Below are positions 1-10,269 of a stretch of DNA of 64,000 bases, piece by piece (the stretch's first letter is position 1; each line of letters begins with the position of its first letter). Made by a program: the position numbers and the translations under genes. The notes under the pieces are model-generated. The model was given only the letters and a program-made list of their open reading frames with translations, was not told the origin of the DNA and searched no databases. The stretch comes from Perkinsus olseni. Taxonomy: Eukaryota; Perkinsozoa; Perkinsida; Perkinsidae. The stretch is from the NCBI GenBank assembly GCA_013115135.1, contig JABANP010000101.1:62001-126000 (forward strand), in the 5' to 3' direction.

Positions 1-1789
1 AGTCGCTCTTGGTTTGATTGAGGCTAAACGGCATGAGTACTGCGATATGGTACGCGAGAAGCTGACTGAGGGTCGTCTCTCCTGTAAGCAATTCCACCGC
101 TTGGCCAAGGAGTTATCACTAAGTACCAAAGCTAAGTCGTGCTCTATCCCACCTCTAGAGCTGGCCGACGGCGTTCTCACAACGGATGATTCTGCCAAAG
201 CCGAAGCGCTTGCCCAGCACTTCCAATCGAAAATGGTACTGCCCGATTCCGACGGTCCCTTCGATGCCGGCCCCAGAGTACCTGACAGTGCTTCTACTAC
301 CAGCCTCTTGGTCGACCCATGCGACGTTATGAGTATCCTCAAGCGGCTCAATGTCTCTAAAGCTGCGGGTCCCTCTCGCATCGGTCCACGAGTGTTTCGC
401 GAGCTAGCCAGCATCCTGGCGCCTCCTTTGGCTTCACTATACAATAACATCTTCAGGAGATGTCAGTGGCCTCGTTCTTGGAAAATCTCAAACATATGCC
501 CCATCTACAAACGTAAGTCTAGGCGTGATGTCCGTAACTATCGGCCCATAGCCCTTCTTGAGATTCCTTCTAGGATTTTTGAGAGGATCGTCTCACAAAA
601 GTTGGTCACTCATGCCTTGAAGAACAACGTCATCGCTCCTGACCAAGCTGCGTTCCTACCAGGTCGGGGTACTGGTGATGTTATGTGGGAATTTGTCAGT
701 GACGCTATTTCTGCTATGAATAGTCGTCAAACCTGGCATGTTCTTCAAACTGATATCGCCGGTGCCTTCGACCGTGTGGACCGAGCACTACTACTTCGAC
801 GACTTGAGAATGCGGGTATCCGCGGCAGACTCTGTAATCTCCTTCAGAATTCTATCTGATAGAAGGTTTAAGGTGGTCTGTGCTGGTACCTGCTCTACAC
901 TCTACCACGAGTCGGCTGGTGTTTGTCAAGGCTCCTGCCTTGGTCCTATCCTTTGGCTCTACTACTTCTCGCCCATCCACTCTGCAGCTACCAGAGCTGC
1001 GGGCCCAGGTCTCACTACCTATACCTTCGCTGACGACCATACCCAAGGCTCTCGAGTGCGCGCACAACTCGACCAAGGCGAAGTGGGCGCTCTTGATTTC
1101 ACCGGCGGTGCGAGGATTACTATGGAGTCCTCCAAGAAGGTATTAAGTTCCTTCGCTAACCGATGTCGCACTCCGGCCAACGTCTGCCCCGTTCTCCTTG
1201 GACTTAGAGTCGACAGTGCTCTGACAATGTCTTCGCACTTCGATCATGCTCTTAAGCAAGTCTCCATCAGAACGCCTACTCCTCAACTACTTCGCCTACG
1301 ATCGCTTCTTGACACTTCGCAACTTGCTAGATGCTACAAGCAGTACTGCTGGCCCTTCCTAGAGTATGGTATGCCTGGCTTCATTCATGCAAGCGAGGCC
1401 CAACTTCGCAGGCTTGACTCTTGCCAGGACCGCTTTGTTGAACTTACCGGTTGCTCGCTACCGTCTCTGGGTTGGCGCAGCCACGTTGGCATGATGTGTT
1501 GGCTTTACAAGATAGTAGTGTTGAAGCGCGGTTCACCTTCTCTACAAGCGCGGTTTGTCGTCACGACTAGCCGAGGCGGTTACAATACACGCTTGAAGTC
1601 TCGGTTGCACCCATACCAGCTGGCCGTGGCGAAAAGACAGAACGATTTGGCAATCTATCGGCGCTGGTGCCGTGTTCTTGATTCTTGGAATTCGCTGCCT
1701 CCATATGTCTTCCCCGAAGAACACAACAGACTCGAGTCTTTCAAACATGCTGTATCATTGCTTGACCTTTTTTTGTAAAAAAAAAAGTT
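1..1789 (+). mobile_element. 3' part of a non-LTR (LINE-type) retrotransposon
   Basis: Reverse-transcriptase coding sequence runs from the window edge to about 1778 and stops directly before a run of ten A at 1779-1788, the usual 3' end of a LINE. The 5' part lies outside the window, so neither target-site duplication nor full length can be judged. The element lies in a gene of opposite orientation (remains at 1790-2488): that gene's open frame runs into the complement of the poly(A) and ends in element sequence. Inserted copy, almost certainly inactive because its frame is broken near 850. Confidence 0.85.
14..1778 (+). pseudogene. Non-LTR retrotransposon reverse transcriptase, frameshifted
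   Basis: Two overlapping frames make one RT. The first (14-859) holds the fingers/palm part: an SKAAGPSRIGPRVF block, a YRPIALLEI block, the loop AAFLPGRGTGD and motif A with TDIAGAFDRVD. The second (from about 850 to 1778) holds a CQGSCLGPILW motif B and the catalytic TFADDHT motif C, then a C-terminal region with LPPYVFPEEHN. This order is that of LINE/jockey-type RTs. The frame changes by one base around 845-855. The segment after motif C looks compressed. No endonuclease domain is visible; it would lie upstream of the window. Product would copy its own RNA at a nicked target. Decayed copy. Confidence 0.85.
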
Positions 1790-2488
1790 CCCCTTCTTGC
1801 CTTCGAGTGGCCCTCCCGAGCGGGCCACCTCCAGTATGCTGTCATCGGGCTTCGTCCATGCGAGGCTATCATTGGGTTCCCATAGTCCACCCTGCATAGC
1901 ATCTACTTCGGACCTCACGACCAATTTCAGAGTACCCAGCTCGAAGGATACAACTCTCCTGAGGGCGCCGTCGGCCTCATCTGTTGTCATGGCCCTCTCA
2001 AAATGATGCCCGCAGCCGAAACATCTCGCTCTGGTAGGACCGGTACGAGTGAAGACAGCGGTGTTGTCTACGACGTCGACGTCGATCACGAATGCGCCCG
2101 AAGAGTCCACCCTCTTGGGGATGAGGAAGCCTATTAGCTGCCTCAGGTTAGTCCTGTCCGTGACTACGTCCACCCCCTGCCAATCGAAGCCCGGATTGAG
2201 AATGTGGACCGATTGGAACACAGACTCCATGGGGCAGTCGGGCTGATTCAACTGATTCTCATCAGCGACGTAGAGGCCGGAATCGAAGTCTAAAGTTGGG
2301 ACATCACGCGCAACCTTAATGTCGGATTTTAAAGAGGCCGGCCTACCAGGCACCACGATCCTCGGATGCTCTTCGGTCGAAGAACGGTACCAGTTGTAGG
2401 AGGCTATCTCGACAGGATTAGTTGGGCCGTCGGTCTTGGTCGGTTCGATATCAATAGAGCTGATACGATCTGGGAGCGTGAAGGACAT
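1790..2488 (-). pseudogene. DXO/Rai1-like family gene, copy 1, 3' end lost to the LINE insertion
   Basis: About 230 residues remain, starting at the Met at 2488, chosen because it aligns with the start of copy 2. Shared blocks with copy 2 include YNW, VVPGRP/VVPGLP, DENQ, FDWQ, VDIVTDR-N-LR, FGCGH and VVRSE(V/I)DA. The VRSEVDA block followed by a short strand resembles the E-x-D ... (E)xK metal-binding layout of DXO/Rai1 RNA-decapping nucleases, a relation I infer from motifs only. Where copy 2 has IEIK this copy has LEVA, so the lysine is missing. The frame then runs into the retrotransposon's poly(A), so the C-terminal third is cut off. Alternative: a conserved family of unknown function with a similar fold. 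Confidence 0.6.
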
Positions 2489-2512
2489 CAAGTTAGAATC
2501 GAATGACAACTG

Positions 2513-3270
2513 TTGTCTCCCTGTTGTTGCTCACAGTCAACGCGGGAAGGAGTGTGTGCGTGTGAGTTCAAAGTCCAACGCCGGCAGTACGGCCTAGTCG
2601 GACTGGTACCGATGTACCATTTAAGAGGGGTCTGGTTCATTTCGGGAAGGATTGTAAAGCTTATTTACCATTCCTTCGAAGATAGCTCTCTTGAGGGGAA
2701 TAAGCTTTGCACGCATGCACAAGACGATCGGTTCATAATGAGTAACAACAACTCTCTCTACGATGGCAAGTTCACGAGCCTCGCGAGAAAGACCCCCGGG
2801 GGCGAGTCGTCCAGTCTTCGGGTTCCAGAGTGTCTTATCCCCGTCAGTGTTTGCATGCGGTGTATTGGAGATACTTGAGCTTCGTTGTGGGGAAGAAGGT
2901 TCTCGAGTGCGCGCATCACGCGACGGACGTGATGCGTGCATGTTGCGCAAGGGTTCCAATCTAACACGGAAGACTGACCCGAGTATTTCGATCTGCAGCT
3001 CCAGATTTATGCAGCATAACTCGTGGCCCATACGGCAGGTCGAGGAGAATGAAATTGTGAAAGGGGAAGGATGTGCCACCGCACGGAGAAGCGACGTATG
3101 ATTGTGGAATAAGTCATTGGAGTTTCTTCCGCAGAACTTAGTGTAGATATTTCGCGCCCTCACCTGCCCAAACCCCTCGATATGGAGCTTGTCTTTCACA
3201 CTACACTCACCCGCACAGAAGCGTATCATTTACAAATAGTACACGGTAAGGCGGAAGTTCCTGCCAACCA
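2513..3270. other. No supported gene
   Basis: Open frames exist on both strands but are short, mutually overlapping and have no recognisable motif or exon signals that join them. This is the 5' flank of the broken gene at 1790-2488 and the 3' flank of the membrane-protein gene that ends at 3279. Confidence 0.5.
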
Positions 3271-3278
3271 CTCCTAAA

Positions 3279-4157
3279 TCAACAGTGTGTTCCGCGCACA
3301 GCCATCATCACGGCATAGGGCTCCATGACAAGTTGCCCGGCCCCGAGGACGGTCTCCGTACCCAAAACACGATACTCATCTAATACCGGTGGCAAACGCC
3401 CGAAGAAAGGCCCAAACTTATGGGATGCATTAGCGTGCCCCCTGATCTGTCGAATGTAAGCCTTCCTGTGCGATACCAAAAGGAACGAATGAACAGTCAT
3501 CATCCCTCTCATTCCAGGCGGAACTCGGAACTTGGGGAAGGAGAGGGTGGCCCAATCCAGTTCTTCGCCAGGACTAACCACCTGCCCATACGCGTAGGCC
3601 ACTGTCACTGGCTCCCAACCGTCATACGTGACATTCAGGACCGACTGACCGTGCATGCAAAAGTCGTCGCTTAACTTGAACAGAACACAATCAAAAGGGC
3701 CAATAATCTCCAAGCTCTCGACCGTGAGGGAGAGAGTCCCCGCCTGGTATAATTTCAACGTGTGAGGTATCCATACAGGGGATGAACCGATTGTGATGGC
3801 GGCCACTAATGATACCGCGAAGAGGGCCAATCGTAGTATTAAACTTCCTTTACGGAGCACACCTCGACGATTATCCTTCTTCTTGGGGACTTCGTAAGTC
3901 CCCAGCCAAGACAGGAAATGCTCCTCGGGGTCATCGTCGTCGAACCAAGTTGAATGTTCCGCATGCATCGAGAAGGTAAGATCGAGTGGCGCGGGCTTGC
4001 GCCTGCGATCTGAGGCAGAGCCGCGCCACGAAAGTGTCGAAACGGGCATTGGTCGGTCCGGCCCTATTGACGTAATCAACAGGTATCTCTTCAGTTCACA
4101 CCGGGCTTGCATGTCTAACGATACACCCCTGTAGTGGTCCAATCCTAATGGATACAA
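3279..4157 (-). CDS. Single-pass membrane protein with a large outer domain, unrecognised
   Basis: A 292-residue frame without introns. Residues 1-105 are soluble, with an acidic stretch (WFDDDDPEEHF) and a basic RR/KK-rich run just before a hydrophobic segment, LALFAVSLVAAITIG, near residues 108-128. The remaining 160 residues are rich in beta-strand pattern (LSLTVESLEIIG, SVLNVTYDGWEP). This is a type II topology: basic cytosolic N-terminus, signal anchor, outer domain. The strand pattern recalls small LEA14/DUF3712-type beta-sandwich domains, but that is a weak resemblance. Internal Met codons could be the true start; I keep the first. It lies between the two broken DXO-like copies on the same strand. 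Function unknown. Confidence 0.6.
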   Translation of the reverse strand: MYPLGLDHYRGVSLDMQARCELKRYLLITSIGPDRPMPVSTLSWRGSASDRRRKPAPLDLTFSMHAEHSTWFDDDDPEEHFLSWLGTYEVPKKKDNRRGVLRKGSLILRLALFAVSLVAAITIGSSPVWIPHTLKLYQAGTLSLTVESLEIIGPFDCVLFKLSDDFCMHGQSVLNVTYDGWEPVTVAYAYGQVVSPGEELDWATLSFPKFRVPPGMRGMMTVHSFLLVSHRKAYIRQIRGHANASHKFGPFFGRLPPVLDEYRVLGTETVLGAGQLVMEPYAVMMAVRGTHC

Positions 4158-4494
4158 TCTTCCTTTGAAAATCGCGAAGGGCTCTTCACGGTGATTCCAC
4201 GAGGAGACAGGTCCCTCGTGAAATTATCGCGTCAACGATTCGGCGTCACTTGGGCATGCCCTTTCAAACTGTGTGGTTCGTACTCAGCCGTGCAATGACC
4301 TCCGCGTGGATGTATAGGGATCAATATGGTGGATTTTACACAGCGTTTCCCATTCGATACAGCGGCCATTTCCTGGACCGGAGTAGCGGCTTCCAATCGC
4401 TTCACCTCCTATAACAACGCAACAGATTTCCGATGCAGAATAGCATAATAGTATAACACTACACGACGGCACTCAACGTAAGCTGAAATGAAAC
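4158..4494. other. Intergenic stretch, nothing supported
   Basis: About 340 bases between the 5' end of the membrane-protein gene and the 3' end of the second DXO-like copy. No convincing frame, repeat or RNA structure seen. Confidence 0.5.
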
Positions 4495-5562
4495 CTAATG
4501 TACACCGCCCTTCTCTCCAACCAGTGTCCTCGCTGCCTTGCTCACCCTCGATGCTCGTTGGGGCTTTACCTTCAACACAGGCTCCCAACCGTCCCAGGTA
4601 ACGACATAGGATCGGCTGTTCGAGCCATTAGCGGGCTTACGCACGATCTCTAGGATACTCATGAGTAATGCCTCTAGTCGACCGAACAGGTCGAAGAACT
4701 GGCCACGAGCCCCGACCTGTTCCCGAGTGAGAGACTCCATCGACTTAACCTCGGTCCATTTGGTTCGAGCGATGAGCAAGTTGTGCACGTCTCCGAGACA
4801 GAGCTGACCATACGCACCAGCCCAGTCGAAGCTCTTCTTCAAGGACTTGGTCTTCGAGCTCCCAGTATTCAGGACATTCACTTCCTTTCTTCAGACCGCC
4901 TCCTCGTTTGATCTCAATTCGACTGCCCGGCATGGGTGACCATTCAGCTTTCCGCGACACTGACCGCCAAGTACCACCGTCAACTGCGTCGATCTCGGAC
5001 CTCACGACGAGTGCCACTCGGCCAAGGTTGAGGGAGACCACCCGACGGAAAGGAGCCCTTCGGGAGAAGGGGTGGTCATCTGGTCCTCAAAGGAGTGACC
5101 ACAGCCGAAAACTTGAGACTCCGCTGGCCCGACTCGGGTGAGAACAACTGTTCTGCCGACGACATCGAGATCTATTTGGAAGGACTGATCGTCAAAGGAG
5201 TCCCACTGAGGCTGCAGAGCCCTCATGAGCTTCCGTAGGTTGTTCCGGTCTGTGACAATGTCCACCGCCTGCCAGTCGAAGTTGGGCGTGCAAATGGCGA
5301 CGGCCTGGAAAAGGGACTCAGTTGGTGACTCCTTTTGACGGTACTGATTTTCATCACAGAAAAACGTGCCTTGGTCATACTCGAGCTTAGGTGGGTCTCG
5401 GGAATCGACGAGGAAGGGCGGCAAGCCCGGTACGACCATCCGTGGGACCTCAGTAGTCGAGGACGGATGCCAGTTGTATGTAGCGATCTCCTTAGCGTCT
5501 GACGGCCCGTCTGTGAGCGTCGGTTCGACCCAATCTAGCCGGATAGTCGAAGAAGATGGCAT
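4495..5562 (-). pseudogene. DXO/Rai1-like family gene, copy 2, two frameshifts
   Basis: Start at the Met at 5562 (MPSSSTIRLDW), which matches copy 1 in position. Shared blocks in order: YNW, VVPGLPP, DENQY, FDWQAVDIVTDR, FGCGHSFED, then after a one-base shift near 5050 VVRSEIDAV-DGGTW and RIEIKRGG, then after a second shift near 4885 a C-terminal part with FDW, an ARTKWTEV helix and VVTWDGWEPVLKV before the stop at 4495. The EID ... IEIK pair is the candidate metal site of a DXO/Rai1-type fold. No plausible short intron explains either break; the first lies at a G run and could be a sequencing slip. If both are real, this copy is also dead. Copy 1 lies 2 kb away on the same strand, suggesting tandem duplication. 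Confidence 0.6.
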
Positions 5563-5910
5563 CAAAGTAAAACGACCACTGTCGATCAGCAGATTTGACC
5601 ATTCACGAGGTCGCGGGTTCGATCCCGGGAAGCTGTGTGGCGCCGAATATTGATCTGTCTCAGAGCACTTAGCGAACGAACAACTCCCTTTCGAACTACG
5701 AGAACCGCATGACGCTCGGTCCCCTTCGGAACCGCCGACTGCCACGCGATGACGACACCACTCGAGGTAAAGATTGAGCCCTACCAGCAGATCCCAGCTT
5801 CTTCGTAGTCAAGGGGCCAAAAAAGCGTTGAGGAATACTAAGGCGGAGTAAGAGCGCAAGATCAAATTTATCGTCGAGCGTGATTGTTCCAGCACTTTTA
5901 AAGTTGATGT
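5563..5910. other. Intergenic region with a tRNA T-arm-like box
   Basis: Lies between divergent starts of copy 2 (minus) and the SHIPPO-type gene (plus). On the plus strand 5616-5626 matches the polymerase III B-box consensus GGTTCRANNCC. The surrounding bases do not fold into a whole tRNA, and the T stem pairs poorly. Probably a tRNA-derived repeat fragment. Confidence 0.45.
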
Positions 5911-6961
5911 ATGGGCGGCGGTGAAGCAAAAGAGCCATCAGCTTCTGCTGTTACCCCCGAGAGGGTAGTCAGTGAGACAGCCCTCATCACGGCTAGTGCC
6001 GCCTATAAGAAAGCACCGAGTTGGACGATGACTCGACGCCCTCCTCATCAGGATCCATCGGCCTTGCAACGATCTCCAGGTGAACGACTTGATAGTCGTC
6101 TTCCCAAGGCAAAAGCAGATTGATAGAATATCCCTCAGGGCCCGCCGCTTACACCCTTCAATCGACTATGATGGAGGGATGTGCAACAGGAGGCTTTGGC
6201 AGCAAGACTGGTGACCGGTTCATGACCACACCTTGGCAACATCGGAACCCTGGCCCGACCGACTACACTCCGAAACTGTATGATAAGAAAATGAGAGAAC
6301 GGTCAGAGGGTCTTGGTGTTCAGGCCAGAGGAAACACGGGTGTTCAATCCGAGCTCGAAGTTGTTCAGTCTGCCTACTGCGGGCCGCCAAGCTGGCACGC
6401 ACAAAGCGGGCATGGACTCCCCTGGGCCCGCCTACTACTTGCATAGGTAACCTCTATCGAGACTCCGCTCCGCCATCCATTCAACTCAGGCATAAAAACA
6501 TTGGCACTGACACCAGGAAGGCCGGCTTCGGTTTTGCCGTGGGTCCCGGCTTGGGTCACCATGAGATGTCTGTGAAGCCCCGACCAGGGCCAGGTAAGAT
6601 GGGAGCTCAACCCGCTGTGGTCCTCCGTACTCCCGCTTGCAGATCAATACATAATTAAGAGCATATTCGAGCGTAACATAGAGACGAAGAAAGGCGCCGG
6701 CATTGGGCTACGGTCCCAGAGGACAGGGAACCTTCGGTGGCCTCGACAACCCTGGTGAGTCTACGGCGCTTCAAAGTGGTTAATGGTCCTCACTAAGGTC
6801 CGGGTCCTGGAGGATACGCTCAAACTAGAGGCAAACCAGGGCCGAAATGGAGCATGGGTCGCAAGGCGGACTACGAGAAACACACGGGCTTTTGGAAGGG
6901 CCTCGAGCCTAGCCCGCAGGATTTCTCCTTTACGCAGTTCCAGAAGAAGCGGAGGCGCTGA
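5911..6961 (+). CDS. PG-rich (SHIPPO/ODF3-type) repeat protein of the flagellum
   Basis: Five exons: 5911-6079, 6139-6446, 6490-6593, 6643-6754, 6798-6961. Repeats of the form PGP-x-x-Y recur at the exon ends: SPGPAAY, NPGPTDY, SPGPAYY, RPGPGDQY, NPGPGPGGY and KPGP. This is the hallmark of sperm-tail PG-rich repeat proteins (ODF3/CIMAP/SHIPPO), which bind microtubules of the axoneme. Exon junctions fall inside the repeats, with phase 1 donors (CCAG|GTRA). Two one-base frame breaks are needed, one between about 6285 and 6330 and one at the GGG near 6689. The protein ends in a basic QKKRRR tail. Short introns of 43-59 bases. The frame breaks may be assembly slips. Confidence 0.75.
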
Positions 6962-6997
6962 GTTGTGCGTGCATGAATTTAGTATACCATTTACCAG

Positions 6998-7944
6998 TGT
7001 TCGCAATCCTATGCCTTTCGTTCTCTGAGGGCCATCCAGCAGGTCGTGCAGTCGGAATTCGAAGATTTTCGACTGATCAGGAGTGATCTTGCCCCGTTAG
7101 ATTTGAAAGCCTCTATGCCCTCAGCTGAAGCGAAGGAAAGTTCTGCTGAGCACGTTGTCCGTTGCTGCAAGTGCAATGCTGTTGTGAGTGATGCCGGATC
7201 GAGAAGATCGAAAAGGAGGACCAGAAGGAGGTAAACTCGGGCTCCCTTCTGATAGCGGCTATCCACGACTCGATGCTCACTTTTCTCCGGGAAGTTGTTG
7301 ACGTTAATACGGACGAAAGATTCCTCGTGTGGGGCAGTCGAACCGCAGCTCCTAGTAGCGGTATTATGTTAAGTCTTCCTCAGGCATTCAAGTCAGCGTC
7401 CACCGATCAACAGGCCCAAAGTGCCTTATGACCTTCAGCCGCCTTATGCGATCCTAGGCGGCTTCCCTGAATATAAGACAGGTGGGCTCTACTCATTGCT
7501 CCTGTGTGAGCTCGGTTGGCTCCTTCTGGACACCCGGCTAAAGCTGCTATCTCGGTGATGCTCCAGTGGCCTCCCCTTGCTCTAGACTACATGCAACTGG
7601 GTAACTACCCCGAGGACGAGATGGCCTTCATGCCGTGTTGGAAGCAAGGACCGCCGACAGGCCGAGTAAGTGGGTTTTGCCGGCTGCCACTGCCTCAGTG
7701 ACGAGCGAAATCTTGGAGTGCTTTCCGTTCCTTTCAGAAGTTCCGTCGCCCTCAGAGTGAGCCCCCGCGTGCCGCAGCTCCTGAGGAACCTCGTCTGTGC
7801 CGTGCTGCCCGTTCCCACCGCAGTGCTGCCACTCGTTCCTCGAGATCTACCAGTTACGGCAGTACCTCATGCTACTCATGTTCGAGGAGCTCACGATCGA
7901 CGAGGAGTTATTCTACTTCATACTCCAGCACCTCTGGATTGTAA
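6998..7944 (+). CDS. Unrecognised protein with a CxxC knuckle and a Ser/Arg-rich tail (5' end unresolved)
   Basis: Exons 6998-7230, 7384-7484, 7586-7665 and 7738-7944 join with consistent phases (2, 1, 0) and canonical splice sites, which is good evidence for a real gene. The first listed exon has no start Met, so an upstream exon is missing; it begins close to the SHIPPO gene's stop at 6961. Content in order: a helical stretch (IQQVVQSEFEDF), a possible zinc knuckle VVRCCKCNAVVSDAG, a basic run RRSKRRTRR, a proline-rich segment with two Tyr-rich motifs (PPYAILGGFPEY, DYMQLGNYPEDE), and a tail of about 45 residues made mainly of Ser, Arg and Tyr ending SSTSGL. The RS-like tail suggests an RNA-processing role, but no family is recognised. 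Confidence 0.6.
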
Positions 7945-9227
7945 GATGACCACTCCATAGACTGACTGTCCACAATCAACGAACAAAGCTGTTCGATCGT
8001 TGAGGTTGACTCTTTGTTCAGATGCTCGACATCTTCTATTTACGACTCTTGTTCGTCACAGCCGCCCCTCCCAGAGTAGTTCACAATCACCGTCTCCTTC
8101 TCAGTCAGTCATGTTGTTCAAGCTGTTGTCCCGTTCGTCCAGTGTTGTGTGTAGTGACGAGCGGTGGAATCAGGCTTCTGGGTGTCGTAGCATCGACGTA
8201 CTTTTCTCCCTAGACATACCATGAGTATCCGAAGAGGCTCGTAGGGCTGACGGGCGGCCTTCACTTGCTCGCCCTGGATTTGTACGAACAGTAATCTTTG
8301 AATACACCTTCGAGCTTTTCCCAGATGTACTTCCAGAAGCGCTTGACAGTCTCCCCCAACTTGTGTATGAACCATCCGAACCAATCATTTCCTCCGTCTG
8401 ATTCCCCGGAACTGTCGACCTTGAGAACCATACGAATCTGCCCTTCATCCATCCTTGTACAGGTTAGAGTCGCTACGTAAGCCCTCGGAAGCTGCTTCGG
8501 CGAGAGAGAGTTTCCCATCGACAGCGACAGCTTAGCAATCTGAGCCACTCCGGTTCTGGTCCGGGTTCACTCATCCTCCACAAAAGGATTGCTGTTCGTG
8601 CCGGCTCACCAGGATCATCCGGCGTCAGTCTTGAAGTTGTTCGCCAGAGAGATCAGCTGTCGCCGCCGCCCCAGCTATAAATGCGGTCAAAAACATCCGT
8701 GCATGCTTCTTCCGTTGCGTACAGGTCGGCCGCAGTCTGAGGGCCCAGCTCCCTTTAAGTGAGCCTGCCAGGTTGACAGACAACCCATGGTTTCAAGAAT
8801 GTGGCTCCGGCAGGGTTTCCACCATCATTCTTTGACCTCGCTGTACTATTCTTCGCAGATAGTGCGCCTGCGGGATGAGTACAGGTGGCCGCCGGCCGGT
8901 GGCCGACAATGAAGTGAAGACAACGAGTAAAATGGTTGACGTGAGTTCCATGGTATTGCGTCACGCAACATCACGTTGCACGAGTGAGTTATCCTCATGC
9001 ACTTCGCCCCTTAGAGTCCTGAGAGAGTGTCTCCCAGGAGTAGCATCGCAGTCTTCTGGCTATCGGCCCGGGCACCACCTCAAGAACTGTGAACAAAATA
9101 TTGCATCGCCAACAATTTCGATGATTACTGTGAGCAATTGACATCATGCGTGAAGCAGTCATGGAGTATCATCATCATTGTGACCCACAATCTGTGGGTA
9201 CCCGTAAACTTTCAATAGGTGGCCGAT
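7945..9227. other. Mostly unassigned region
   Basis: Apart from the weak frame at 8261-8548 I can support no gene. Frames on both strands are short and overlap each other. No tandem repeat or element terminus is seen. Confidence 0.4.
8261..8548 (-). CDS. Possible C-terminal exon of a small protein, weak
   Basis: A 95-residue frame ending with stop at 8261. The second half looks coding: a run of aromatic and charged residues (DWFGWFIHKLGETVKRFW, then WEKLEGVF) that would form amphipathic helices. Two other frames on the same strand overlap it. A CAG acceptor lies just upstream of about 8540, so it may be the last exon of a longer gene whose other exons I could not find. Function unknown. Confidence 0.3.
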   Translation of the reverse strand: MAQIAKLSLSMGNSLSPKQLPRAYVATLTCTRMDEGQIRMVLKVDSSGESDGGNDWFGWFIHKLGETVKRFWKYIWEKLEGVFKDYCSYKSRASK

Positions 9228-10042
9228 CTAGAACAGCTCAGCAAAAACTTCAGGAAGGACGGGAAGTGGACCATTGTAAGGCTTCTTGGGTCCGTCTTCG
9301 GCATGCCCGGGGAGTTCGTAAAAGTAGTGGAGGAACGCTCCTCCATGATCTACCGGAATAGCGTCTGTAGGAGGCTGTGATCCTCAGCAGCACTTACCTT
9401 CAAACTCGAACCCTGCCTTCAGTGGCGCCAAGTTACCGGCCTTGTTACCACGAAACACCTTCATCCAAATATAATTAACTTCAGGGCTCACGGTCTTGAC
9501 CTGACCATCAATATGCCCAATGACCGATGCTCCTACTACTAGTTGGCTACTAGCATGCCGTGGTTATCCCGAGGCTTACGTATTCGATGAAGCGCTTGTA
9601 CATTTCTGAGCCTATTCCCCGGCCCCTGTAGCCCTCCTTCACGACAACATCAGGAATAAATACGAGATGGTAACTTCCACCGGTGTTGTTGGCGACACCG
9701 AACTCGAGAGTTCCCAGTACGGCCTGGAGTCCTTCTCTTTCAAAAGCGTGCTTGTACCATAAATCGCACTACACTTACCTCAGTCTTGGGGTCCACTCCC
9801 ACGAATACTCCAGAATCGCCGGGATGTGATAGCGGGTGTATCAGAACATCCCTTGGTTTGGCCAGGCGGTACTCGAGCTTGGAGGCATCGATAAGGCGAG
9901 GATCGGGGTTCAGGCGCAGCGAACAGTAGACGATCGATGGCACCAGCAATGATGCAACGACGATGAAGCGGGAGAAGCGATTAGCAATCATGAGGATGTC
10001 GGACGTGCCTGCGGGGAGGGGGTACGGAAAACGTGAGGACAT
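9228..10042 (-). CDS. GNAT-family N-acetyltransferase with N-terminal membrane anchor
   Basis: Four exons, 10042-9779, 9723-9580, 9500-9398 and 9349-9228, join in phase to a 210-residue protein. Residues 1-20 are soluble, then FIVVASLLVPSIVYCSL forms a signal anchor. Exon 2 holds GNAT motif A: VVVKEGYRGRGIGSEMYKR, with the R/Q-x-x-G-x-G/A pyrophosphate loop that binds acetyl-CoA. Exon 3 has the usual last strand and helix, WMKVFRGNKAG...LKAGFEFEG, equivalent to the N-x-x-A-x-x-x-Y-x-x-x-G-F region though the Tyr is not obvious. The substrate cannot be told from sequence. The anchor implies action at a membrane, possibly in the secretory pathway. Introns are 50-80 bases. Directly downstream of gene B in the same orientation. 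Confidence 0.75.
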
Positions 10043-10213
10043 GGCTACGCTCGAGAAGGATCCGTTCGGAAAGGCGAGGGGTTTGTGCGGCGTCAGCATT
10101 CCGCCAGACTCGAAAAGGACGAGGAAAATTTTCTCTTTCAGATTAACTATAGTTTATCTCTCACGTGGTCGGTGAGAAGGTGAGCAGAGCATCTCCGGCA
10201 GGCATCCGGAAGA

Positions 10214-10233
10214 ATCATGATCCCGATCATGAT
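10214..10233. repeat. Perfect 9-bp palindrome with 2-base spacer
   Basis: ATCATGATC-CC-GATCATGAT between the 3' end of gene B and the 5' end of the GNAT gene. Could be a protein-binding site or a transcript-end hairpin; nothing else supports either. Confidence 0.5.
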
Positions 10234-10269
10234 CGTGTTCTCTTCCCGAGCAGCGTTATCGGCTCGGCC

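Noticed and set aside
852..1146. Extra frames on both strands across the RT
   Set aside because: They overlap conserved RT motifs and have no motif of their own; shadows of the real gene.
3600..4620. Shared DGWEPV string in the membrane protein (about 3610) and DXO-like copy 2 (about 4570)
   Set aside because: Only about six residues match and the surrounding sequence differs; taken as coincidence rather than domain sharing.
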